Shown piece by piece: positions 1-7,526 of a stretch of DNA of 50,054 nucleotides. The DNA comes from Promethearchaeota archaeon (GTDB lineage: Archaea > Asgardarchaeota > Lokiarchaeia > Sigyniarchaeales > SOKP01): positions 1 to 50,054 of the forward strand of contig JAGXNO010000027.1 in NCBI GenBank assembly GCA_019894975.1. Reading direction: 5' to 3'. Numbering within the stretch: the first letter of the stretch is position 1; the number at the start of each line of letters is the position of its first letter. The notes beneath the pieces are model-generated. The model did no database searches and had not been told where the DNA came from. It saw only the letters and a list, made by a program, of their open reading frames with translations. Position numbers and translations under genes: made by a program.

Positions 1-961
1 GAATTATCGGTTCATCCAAGTCTGCTTCTTTTTTAGGAGGTTTCAAATACACTCGAATTAATTTCAATTCTTGGAAAATACGATGGCGTAGTGCATTTAT
101 ATTTTCATTATTTTTTGCTGAAATCGTGACCCAATGATTATGTCCTATAGATTCCGTGATTTCTTCTGGGGAGAGTGGATTCCTCATCAAATCTACTTTA
201 TTTATTACAATAAATTCTTTGGTATAAATCCGATTTCCCATTATAAAATCAATTAATTGATCTGGTGTAGTATTTGGTTCAGGAAAATGTACACCAGCAC
301 TATTTAGACCCAATTCGTTTAATAAAGCTTTAACCTCATTTTTATCCATTAATTGATGACCTTTTGAGGTGAAGTGAACCCCACCTCGAGTTTGTTCTTT
401 AATAATAATACGTGGTGGTTGAATATTTAACCTGATTCCTGCATTATAAAGTTCATTTCTAATATTTTTTAAATCTTGAAAATTGATAGTCCCATCTTCT
501 CGAAAACATATAATTATTAGAATTAATTCAGATGACCGTACAGTACCCAAGACTTCCTTACCTTTACCTTTTCCAGTTGCTGCCCCTAATACGATACCAG
601 GTAAATCAATCAACTGAATCTTAGCGTCTTCAATATCCATCATACCAGGAATGGCGGTTACGGTAGTAAAATCGTATGCGGCGACCTTGGAATGAGTATC
701 ACCTTCGGTTAAAAGGTTAAGCAATGACGATTTTCCAACTGACGGAAATCCAATAAAAGCCACTTGAGCATCACCTGATTTTTTAATCCCAAATCCTCCA
801 CCACCTCCTTTTTTAGAACTTACAATTTTAATCATAGTTTCTCGGAGTTTTGCTAACTGGGCTTTAATATAATTTATACTACGCTGAGTGGCCTTATTTG
901 GGATAGTCGATGCTAAACGTTCCTCAAGCTCCTTTATTCGATCTTCAATTTTTTCACTCAT
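1..961 (-). CDS. DRG-family (Obg-like) GTP-binding protein, C-terminus beyond the left edge
   Basis: About 320 residues are visible on the minus strand, from ATG at 961; the C-terminus lies outside the window. A helical N-terminal segment with many Lys and Arg is followed by a glycine-rich stretch and a G domain: G1 GFPSVGKSS near residue 70, G3 DLPG near 118, G4 NKVD and G5 SAK near the end. The last visible residues (RVYLKPP) begin the TGS domain typical of DRG proteins. DRG GTPases are conserved in archaea and eukaryotes and are linked to ribosomes and translation; full members have about 365-370 residues, so roughly 50 are missing. It diverges from the carbamoyltransferase gene across 123 bases. 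The family assignment is very safe; the exact cellular role is not shown by the sequence. Confidence 0.93.
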   Translation of the reverse strand, partial: MSEKIEDRIKELEERLASTIPNKATQRSINYIKAQLAKLRETMIKIVSSKKGGGGGFGIKKSGDAQVAFIGFPSVGKSSLLNLLTEGDTHSKVAAYDFTTVTAIPGMMDIEDAKIQLIDLPGIVLGAATGKGKGKEVLGTVRSSELILIIICFREDGTINFQDLKNIRNELYNAGIRLNIQPPRIIIKEQTRGGVHFTSKGHQLMDKNEVKALLNELGLNSAGVHFPEPNTTPDQLIDFIMGNRIYTKEFIVINKVDLMRNPLSPEEITESIGHNHWVTISAKNNENINALRHRIFQELKLIRVYLKPPKKEADLDEPII

Positions 962-1084
962 TCCGAGTATAAAAATTTACGATAGCCAAAATATTTTTCT
1001 AAAAAGATCTTATTTGTTAAATCAAGTTGAATTTAAATGAATGAGAAGATTTCAATATATAATAATCAAGAGAAGTAATGAAAA

Positions 1085-2017
1085 ATGATTCGTAATTTAT
1101 TAAAAGTCTCAGATTTTTCAAAAGAAGAGTGTGAGAGAGTTATAAATAAATCAATTGAGGTTAAAAAAAATCCTAAGAAATTTCGCTCAAGTTTAGAAGG
1201 GGAAACCCTATTAATGCTATTTGAAAAACCATCCTTGAGGACTCGAATTTCTTTTGAAACTGGGATGCAGCAACTAGGCGGTCATGCCATTTTTTATTCG
1301 ATTAAGGATTCACCTTTAGGCAAAAAAGAAAATATAAGTGATACCGCGAAAGTTGCTTCAAGGTTTGTCAATATAATAGCAGCACGTGTTTATAAAAGGC
1401 AGGATGTATGGAATCTAGCTAAGTATGCGGATGTGCCTGTTATCAATATGCTTGATGATTACGCACACCCGTGTCAGATTCTTGGAGACTTTCAAACAAT
1501 AAAAGAAAAAAGAGGAAGTCTTGAAAACTTTAAATTAGCATATTTTGGCGATGGATTTAACAACGTGACTTATGAACTAATGAGAATGTGTGCGATATAT
1601 GGTTTGAGAATGGACGTAGCCTGTCCTAATAATCCTGAATATTCACCAGAACAATCTGTTATAGATGAAGTATTAGAACTGTCGAAAAATAATGGAGCTA
1701 AGGTAAAAGTAGTCAACAATGCATTAGAAGCAGCTAAAGATGCTGACGTTATATATACAGACAGTTGGATGAGTTATGGGATCCCAAAAGAACAAGAAGA
1801 GGAGAGAAAAAAAGCATTTATGCCCTATCAAGTTACTTCCTCAATTATGGAAGCAGCAAAGTCAGACGCAATATTCATGAATTGCTTACCTGCAATGAGA
1901 GAATATGAACAAACTGCGGAAGTTATAGATGGTCCTCAATCAGTAGTTTTTGATCAAGCAGAAAATCGGTTACATATTCAAAAAGCAATAATGTTATTCT
2001 TACGAGACAAATTCTAG
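1085..2017 (+). CDS. Ornithine carbamoyltransferase-like transcarbamylase
   Basis: A 310-residue carbamoyltransferase of normal length. The carbamoyl-phosphate loop SLRTR is at residues 50-54, HPCQ at 128-131, and the NCLP motif at 266-269. It would interconvert ornithine plus carbamoyl phosphate with citrulline. With carbamate kinase 2 kb downstream and an ornithine aminotransferase further on, a catabolic direction (citrulline phosphorolysis and ATP formation) is likely. Two details are unusual: the ornithine-binding loop, usually SMG, reads SYG (230-232), and the usual HCLP reads NCLP. Both could mean altered substrate preference, for example putrescine or another amine, so no gene symbol is given. 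The ATG at 1085 is chosen because the ATG at 1079 is in another frame. Confidence 0.9.
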   Translation: MIRNLLKVSDFSKEECERVINKSIEVKKNPKKFRSSLEGETLLMLFEKPSLRTRISFETGMQQLGGHAIFYSIKDSPLGKKENISDTAKVASRFVNIIAARVYKRQDVWNLAKYADVPVINMLDDYAHPCQILGDFQTIKEKRGSLENFKLAYFGDGFNNVTYELMRMCAIYGLRMDVACPNNPEYSPEQSVIDEVLELSKNNGAKVKVVNNALEAAKDADVIYTDSWMSYGIPKEQEEERKKAFMPYQVTSSIMEAAKSDAIFMNCLPAMREYEQTAEVIDGPQSVVFDQAENRLHIQKAIMLFLRDKF

Positions 2018-2041
2018 ATTAATTAAATGTTAATATTCTCT

Positions 2042-2046
2042 GAGGT
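2042..2046 (+). promoter_or_regulatory. Ribosome binding site deciding a TTG start
   Basis: GAGGT lies six bases before TTG at 2053 and matches the anti-Shine-Dalgarno core. It supports the non-ATG start of the radical SAM gene. Confidence 0.55.
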
Positions 2047-2052
2047 ATTTAG

Positions 2053-3276
2053 TTGAAAGAAGAAGATAATACCAGTCGTGAAAAGAGAAATATTACTAAG
2101 GATGATATATTTCTTAAAGCAAGAATTCTTTCAGAAGGAATTCGAGTAAAGGTGAAGAAACAACCTGAAACAGGGTCACCCTATCGACCTATAGTTTTGG
2201 AGGGTTGTGATCTAGTGGTTATGCCTTTACCAAATCAATATTCTCGTCTGGAAGCTATCGTTAATGGTGAAGATGTAGTTATTTCTGATATGGGTAAGGT
2301 TTTAAGCCCAGGAAAATTTGAAGTACGACGTTCCTGGCATGATGAAAAGATGAGTGATGGAATGTCAGCAGGAACTATTTATTCATATTCGGCTAGCTCA
2401 ACAAGTATTATAAATATTATTATGAATTTTCGATGTTATAATTATGATTCAGGACAAGGTTGCAAGTATTGTGGGTTATTTGCCTCCCCACGCACTAAAG
2501 GGCTTCCAATTAATGTTACTCAGAAGATGACTCGCTCCCATGTAGAACTTGCTGTAATCGCTGCCAAGAATGGTTGGCGTGGTACACTCTCCATAACTGG
2601 AGGAGCCTATCCACCATCACAACGCAGTCGCACGATTCATGATCTTGAAAGCGTGATGGATCAATTAACTAAATCTCTTGATGATGATATACTCTCAGAA
2701 CTCCACGTGGCACCTAATGTGTATCCCCCAAAAGATTTAGAGGAATTGTATAAATGGAAGGAAATGGGGATCAATGCTGCTGAATTTGATCTTGAAGTAA
2801 TGGATCCAGCATATTTCAAAGCCATCTGTCCTGGCAAAAGTAAAGCTTGGCCTCAGGAATACTGGAAAGAAGCCCAAGAGGTAGCAGTTGAGGTATTTGG
2901 AAGAGGGCGTGGTTCCTTTCAAAGCATGGTTACAGGAATCGAGCCAATGGATTCACTAGTTGAGGGCATAGAAGAACGGATTTCAAAAGGAGTCTATAGC
3001 GCCCCTCTAATAATGGTTCCCACAACTGGTTCTCCTTATGAACAATTTCGTCCGCCTAACGCTAACTGGTATGTAGAAGCAGCCGAAAAGATATCCGATA
3101 TTTATTTTAAATATGCAGACACTCTCGATGTTAATCTTCTAACCGATAATCGCCCTGGTTTCACACGTGTGGGTCTGTCTTATCCCAATATACTCGTTCG
3201 TGATGAAATGATGCGCCGTTTGCAGGAACAAGGCAGGTATCCTCCGGGGTTGCCTAGTCAAGATTTCATCGCGTAA
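2053..3276 (+). CDS. Radical SAM protein with atypical cysteine spacing
   Basis: A 407-residue protein starting at TTG. An N-terminal region of about 110 residues precedes a cluster C128-x8-C137-x2-C140 (CKYCGLF at the end), followed by SITGGAYPP near residue 180, which resembles the GGE/GG SAM-binding segment of radical SAM enzymes. The CxxC pair followed by aromatic residues is typical of the superfamily, but the first spacing is longer than the canonical CxxxCxxC. It lies 35 bases after the carbamoyltransferase and on the same strand, so co-transcription is likely. The reaction is unknown. It could be a biotin-synthase-like or methylase-like enzyme of an uncharacterised family; only the superfamily is supported. 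Confidence 0.78.
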   Translation: MKEEDNTSREKRNITKDDIFLKARILSEGIRVKVKKQPETGSPYRPIVLEGCDLVVMPLPNQYSRLEAIVNGEDVVISDMGKVLSPGKFEVRRSWHDEKMSDGMSAGTIYSYSASSTSIINIIMNFRCYNYDSGQGCKYCGLFASPRTKGLPINVTQKMTRSHVELAVIAAKNGWRGTLSITGGAYPPSQRSRTIHDLESVMDQLTKSLDDDILSELHVAPNVYPPKDLEELYKWKEMGINAAEFDLEVMDPAYFKAICPGKSKAWPQEYWKEAQEVAVEVFGRGRGSFQSMVTGIEPMDSLVEGIEERISKGVYSAPLIMVPTTGSPYEQFRPPNANWYVEAAEKISDIYFKYADTLDVNLLTDNRPGFTRVGLSYPNILVRDEMMRRLQEQGRYPPGLPSQDFIA

Positions 3277-3307
3277 CCATATGAAGTTTCAGATTTTTCA
3301 ATCATTC

Positions 3308-3703
3308 TTATAAAGGGATATTCTTTTTTATTTTCACGGCGGCAAAAATTGAAATAATATTTCCTCCGCCTAATATTGCTCCGATTAATATTATAATCCA
3401 CGCTATTTTTGCTGTCTTAGATGTATCCACTCCTAAGAATACGATCGTACCAATAATTGTTAGGACCCCACCTGAAATCAAAATAAATTGAAAAATTGTA
3501 ACAAATAATCTTCCTAAAATTAGGAATTCAGGATACAAAACTAACATCAGTGACCCAATAAGTATTGAAACAGCTCCTCCGAGAATCCCCAAAACGCTTC
3601 CTCCTGTCTTTGATGTTGATTTAATTTTTGACTCGTCTAGACAATAGGGACAAACATTTTCCCCTGGGGGGATATCATTCTTACAATATATACATTTTAC
3701 CAT
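3308..3703 (-). CDS. Small zinc-ribbon membrane protein
   Basis: A 131-residue protein with an N-terminal zinc ribbon (C4-x2-C7 and C18-x2-C21) followed by about three hydrophobic segments near residues 36-58, 66-90 and 98-122, and a short Lys-rich tail. This arrangement, a cytosolic zinc ribbon tethered to a membrane bundle, is common in archaea but has no defined function. It is convergent with the radical SAM gene (31 bases between ends) and opposite to carbamate kinase. Nothing indicates a partner. Confidence 0.7.
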   Translation of the reverse strand: MVKCIYCKNDIPPGENVCPYCLDESKIKSTSKTGGSVLGILGGAVSILIGSLMLVLYPEFLILGRLFVTIFQFILISGGVLTIIGTIVFLGVDTSKTAKIAWIIILIGAILGGGNIISIFAAVKIKKNIPL

Positions 3704-4067
3704 TTGAATATTTCCTTTTTTTTGGAGTTCAATTTTTATCTCATGTTGTTAGATACTATCCTCTTTTTCACATAAAGACATTTATGGGAAAAATTAGATT
3801 TCAATTATATAATAGGATTTAATCACTTTTAAATATATAAATAAAACAAGCAAACAAGATTTTGTTGGGTATTGTGCTTCTATAGGATTTAATATTCACA
3901 CATTTACCTAAGGTTTTACTTTATATTTTGGTATGTGTGCGAGTTTGCAAACCGAAATCTGAAATAATAAGAAAGACACCAAATCCTCTCAACAAATTTT
4001 AAATAATAAGGTTAATATTATCTATTTTTCATTTACATTGATGTAATTTTACTTAGAGGTTTATTAA
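3704..4067. other. Non-coding intergenic region with TATA-like site, direct repeat and palindrome
   Basis: This stretch separates the leftward membrane-protein gene from the rightward carbamate kinase gene. I see no convincing gene. It holds a strong TATA-like sequence TTTAAATATATAA (3828-3840), a 12-base direct repeat ATAGGATTTAAT (3812-3823 and 3882-3893, 70 bases apart) and a perfect 10-base palindrome GTTTGCAAAC (3943-3952). It probably contains divergent promoters and possibly an operator. Confidence 0.5.
4055..4060 (+). promoter_or_regulatory. Ribosome binding site deciding a TTG start
   Basis: AGAGGT ends seven bases before TTG at 4068. The carbamate kinase N-terminus aligns with the family from this TTG (KTIIIALGGNAL), so the start is well supported. 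Confidence 0.55.
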
Positions 4068-4976
4068 TTGAAAACAATAATAATAGCTTTAGGCGGGAAT
4101 GCATTAATCAAATTTGGAGATGAGGGTACAACCGAAGAGCAATTCAGAAATCTAAGAGTACCCATTAGTCAGATTGCAGAATTAGCAAAGAAATATAATA
4201 TTATAATAACTCACGGTAATGGTCCTCAAGTAGGGAATTTATTACTGCAACAAGAAGCCACTAAAGCAGTTTCAAAGAGACCATTACAAATTTTAGTTGC
4301 TGAAACACAAGGTCAGATTGGGTTTATGATTGAATCCACCCTTGATGAAGAACTAATGAAAATTGGCCTTGATGAAGAGAAATTATTTCTTACAATCCTT
4401 ACTTATGTTAAAGTAGATGCTGAAGATCCAGCATTCTTAAATCCTACTAAACCTATTGGTCCTGCTTATTCCGTTCCAAAACCCGGATATATAAAAACGG
4501 CAAAGGGTTATCGTCGTGTTGTTCCCTCACCAAAACCTATTAAAATTTATCAGTGGCGTGAAATAAAAAAATTAATGGAATTAGGTAGTTGGATTGTAAT
4601 CGCCTGCGGTGGCGGGGGTATTGCGGTGATAAAAGAGAAGAAAAGACTATATGGAGTCGAGGCGGTTATTGATAAGGATCTTGCGAGTGCTAAATTAGCA
4701 GAGCAAATTGAAGCAGATATCTTATTGATAGCTACAGATGTTAATAAAGTTTCCCTTAACTATGGAACCCCAAGTCAACAAGAATTATCTAAATTATCAA
4801 CCTCAGAGGCAAAGAAATATCTAGAAGAAGGTCAATTTCCCCCAGGAAGTATGGGACCAAAAATTCAAGCAGTTGTTAATTTTCTGGAATCAGGTGGGGA
4901 AAGAGCAATAATAACTTCAATTGATAAAATTATCGATGCATTAGAAGGAAATGCAGGAACACAAGTATATAGATGA
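4068..4976 (+). CDS. arcC: Carbamate kinase
   Basis: A 302-residue amino-acid-kinase-fold protein of normal length. ALGGNAL (residues 7-13) and THGNGPQVGN (48-57) are hallmark carbamate kinase motifs; GGGGI near 182 and the DKDLASAKLA segment near 203 are also typical of the family. It catalyses reversible transfer of phosphate between carbamoyl phosphate and ADP, making ATP plus carbamate during citrulline or agmatine fermentation. The start is TTG with an AGAGGT site upstream. The carbamoyltransferase at 1085 and ornithine aminotransferase at 6007 complete a citrulline-to-glutamate-semialdehyde route; arginine deiminase is not in the window. Confidence 0.95.
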   Translation: MKTIIIALGGNALIKFGDEGTTEEQFRNLRVPISQIAELAKKYNIIITHGNGPQVGNLLLQQEATKAVSKRPLQILVAETQGQIGFMIESTLDEELMKIGLDEEKLFLTILTYVKVDAEDPAFLNPTKPIGPAYSVPKPGYIKTAKGYRRVVPSPKPIKIYQWREIKKLMELGSWIVIACGGGGIAVIKEKKRLYGVEAVIDKDLASAKLAEQIEADILLIATDVNKVSLNYGTPSQQELSKLSTSEAKKYLEEGQFPPGSMGPKIQAVVNFLESGGERAIITSIDKIIDALEGNAGTQVYR

Positions 4977-4997
4977 AATAAATTGCACTATATTCTT

Positions 4998-5945
4998 TTA
5001 ATCTTTTTCCTCTCTTACGATAATAAATATTGAAAAAATAATGATGAGAGTTCCAAATAGGTGGAATACTGTAAAGATATCTCCAAGAATTAACCAAGCA
5101 AAAAAAGCCGACACAATAGGTGTTAAAGAATTAATGATACTTGCTTTCCCTATTTCTATATATGTCAGGGTTTTATACCAGAGGAATAAACTGAAACCAT
5201 AGTCAACACCCATTAATATAAAGAATATATAATTTTCAAAATCTAAAATTAACAACAGATTTTCAATAGGAAAAATAATTATATACAATATAAACAAGAT
5301 TATTCCACTCATCAAGTTTCTGATAAAAACAACTTGAGTAGGGAATATTTCATTTCTATCAAACCCGGATTTTGTAAATGTATGAAAAAACGTAAATAGA
5401 ACAACACAGATTATTAAAATCATCACGCCCATGTTAAATTCAATTAGATTGAATGAGCCCTCAGATATGGCAAGTAATAAACCGAGAAAAAGGACAATAC
5501 AAAAGATAATTTGTATTTTAGAAATTCTTTTTTCTTTAAGAAATATCACCCCAAATACTAAAGCAAAAATTATCTCACTTTTTAAGGTTAAGGAACTATT
5601 TATTGCCCCTGCTATGTCAAAACCTATATATAATAATATGGGAACAACACTGAATATTAATCCTATTGTAATAAGAAGATTCAAATTTTTCTTTTTCTTC
5701 CAACCATTCAATAATGAATCTCTGATTTGCAGATCAAAAGCGTTGTTCTTGTTTTGGAACAATCTTCTTCTTTCTATTAGATACAATGGTAAGAAGATTA
5801 ATGCTTCAACTAAAGCTGTCATAGTAGCAAACATAAAGGGATCAATAATCGATGGTCTTGCAATCGAAATTACTGGCTGTAAACCTATTAAAAAGACTCC
5901 AATTGACCCAAAAGTTATTCCTTTTTTAAAATTATAATTGCTCAC
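4998..5945 (-). CDS. EamA/DMT-superfamily membrane transporter
   Basis: A 315-residue, very hydrophobic protein with about ten membrane segments in two similar halves, as in drug/metabolite transporters. The first half ends near residue 160 and the second repeats the pattern, including the characteristic late segment GKASIINSLTPIVSAFFAW (residues 265-283), which matches the EamA signature near the end of each repeat. A Lys/Asn-rich cytosolic loop separates segments 2 and 3. The substrate cannot be read from the sequence; the position between carbamate kinase and ornithine aminotransferase makes an amino acid or amine plausible, but this is inference only. Confidence 0.85.
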   Translation of the reverse strand: MSNYNFKKGITFGSIGVFLIGLQPVISIARPSIIDPFMFATMTALVEALIFLPLYLIERRRLFQNKNNAFDLQIRDSLLNGWKKKKNLNLLITIGLIFSVVPILLYIGFDIAGAINSSLTLKSEIIFALVFGVIFLKEKRISKIQIIFCIVLFLGLLLAISEGSFNLIEFNMGVMILIICVVLFTFFHTFTKSGFDRNEIFPTQVVFIRNLMSGIILFILYIIIFPIENLLLILDFENYIFFILMGVDYGFSLFLWYKTLTYIEIGKASIINSLTPIVSAFFAWLILGDIFTVFHLFGTLIIIFSIFIIVREEKD

Positions 5946-6006
5946 GCTAAGATGAGAAAATTAAAAAAGAATTAAAAAGTTAGGAATAAATCTTAATGGT
6001 TGAAAT

Positions 6007-7266
6007 TTACTGAATCAAAACTTTCTCAATTACTTCAATCGCCCAATCAATTTCTTCCCGAGTGATGACCAGTGGTGGGGCAAATCTGATGGTCGTTGAA
6101 TGAGTATCTTTTGCTAGGATTCCGTTATCTTTTAGTTCCTCAACTATTTGTCTAGCATCCTCCATGAATTCCACAGCTATTAATAATCCTTTCCCCCTTA
6201 TTTCCTTAATTGGAATCTTTGTTCTTTTTTCAGCAACTTCTTTAAGTCTTTTCATAAAATAAGCGCCCATTTCTTTTGATCGTTCAGCAAGGTTTTCACG
6301 TAAATGAATGTCTATTGATTTCATAGCAACGGCACATGCAAGTGGATTGCCACCAAAAGTACTACCATGTGTTCCAGGTTTAATTACATCTGGACCCACA
6401 ATATCTTTAGTGGATACAACTGCAGAAACAGGATATACTCCTCCCCCAAGAGCCTTGCCTAATAACATCATATCGGGTTTCACGTCCTCATGATCACACG
6501 CAAAAAATTCTCCAGTTCTACAAAATCCGGTTTGAATTTCATCTAAGACCATAAGGATATTATATTTAGTGCAAATTTCTCTTACCTTCTTTAGATATCC
6601 TTCTGGAGGAACGTTCACACCTGCTTCTCCTTGAATAGGTTCCAATAAAAATGCTGTAATTTTTTCAGGTCCCGTTTCTAGAATAATATTTTCTAACTCT
6701 TCAGCATCCCCATAAGGAATTATTATAAATCCGGGAGTATATGGGCCAAAGTTTCCGTAATAACGGACTGCTGAAATATCTGAGCTAAATCCCGCAATTG
6801 TGATTGTTCTCCCATGAAAATTATTCCTACATACAATTATTTTCGCTTCATTTTTGGGTATCTTTTTTTTAATATATCCCCATGCTCTAGCTACTTTTAA
6901 TCCTGTAGAGACTGCTTCTGTACCTGTATTCATAGGAAGACTCATTATACCTGCATTTTTCGGGTCGTTAATGTGTGGTCCTACAACCTCGGCTAACATC
7001 TTAAGGAAAGGACCCATTAAATCATTATGAAATGCTCGAGATGTAAGGGTAACGGTATCTGCTTGCTCTTTTAAAGCAGCTATAATTTCAGGGTGACAAT
7101 GACCAGTATTTTGGCTGGAATAAGCAGATAGACAATCTAAGTATTTTTTACCTTCAGGATCATACACCCACACCCCGTTTGCCTTCGATATTACAACGGG
7201 GATAGGATGATAATTGTGAGCGCAATATTCATTATCCATATCGATAAAATCTTTTGAACTTGGCAT
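6007..7266 (-). CDS. rocD: Ornithine aminotransferase (ornithine--oxo-acid transaminase)
   Basis: Class III PLP aminotransferase. In the longest frame (TTG at 7281, 424 residues) the PLP lysine is K276 in LLGKALGGG, the cofactor aspartate lies in LDEIQTG (247-252), and the N-terminal block NYHPIPVV and LTSRAFHND is characteristic of ornithine aminotransferase rather than GABA or acetylornithine enzymes. It moves the delta-amino group of ornithine to 2-oxoglutarate, giving glutamate semialdehyde. ATG at 7266 is preferred over TTG at 7281 because the conserved region begins after it. The gene follows carbamate kinase and a transporter, consistent with ornithine disposal after citrulline cleavage. 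The fold is certain; the substrate is very likely. Confidence 0.9.
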   Translation of the reverse strand: MPSSKDFIDMDNEYCAHNYHPIPVVISKANGVWVYDPEGKKYLDCLSAYSSQNTGHCHPEIIAALKEQADTVTLTSRAFHNDLMGPFLKMLAEVVGPHINDPKNAGIMSLPMNTGTEAVSTGLKVARAWGYIKKKIPKNEAKIIVCRNNFHGRTITIAGFSSDISAVRYYGNFGPYTPGFIIIPYGDAEELENIILETGPEKITAFLLEPIQGEAGVNVPPEGYLKKVREICTKYNILMVLDEIQTGFCRTGEFFACDHEDVKPDMMLLGKALGGGVYPVSAVVSTKDIVGPDVIKPGTHGSTFGGNPLACAVAMKSIDIHLRENLAERSKEMGAYFMKRLKEVAEKRTKIPIKEIRGKGLLIAVEFMEDARQIVEELKDNGILAKDTHSTTIRFAPPLVITREEIDWAIEVIEKVLIQ

Positions 7267-7484
7267 GATTTTCAATATCAAACTTATATTAATCGATTAC
7301 TATGAAACGAAATGAAAAGGTTCATTAAACTTTTTTCAAATTTATATGAAATTACCTTTTTTTATAAAAATTATGAAATCCGTCAATTTCCATAAGGATT
7401 AGTGAGATATTATTAAAAATTCAAGCTCAATTTATGAAAAACTAAAATTTATATACAAATGGAAGAAGAGTAACATTGGCAAAA

Positions 7485-7492
7485 TTTATATA
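7485..7492 (+). promoter_or_regulatory. Putative TATA box for the penicillin-acylase gene
   Basis: TTTATATA lies 35-42 bases before the ATG at 7527, which would give a short leader if transcription begins about 25 bases downstream. A second candidate, TTTATATAC, lies at 7448-7456. No ribosome binding site is visible. Confidence 0.35.
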
Positions 7493-7526
7493 AAAAAATA
7501 AATCCAAAAAAAAGTGATCTAAAAAA

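Noticed and set aside
5431..5937. A 168-codon open frame antisense to the EamA transporter
   Set aside because: It mirrors the hydrophobic transporter on the other strand; composition is odd (Ile/Lys rich with no domain), and the transporter is clearly the real gene.
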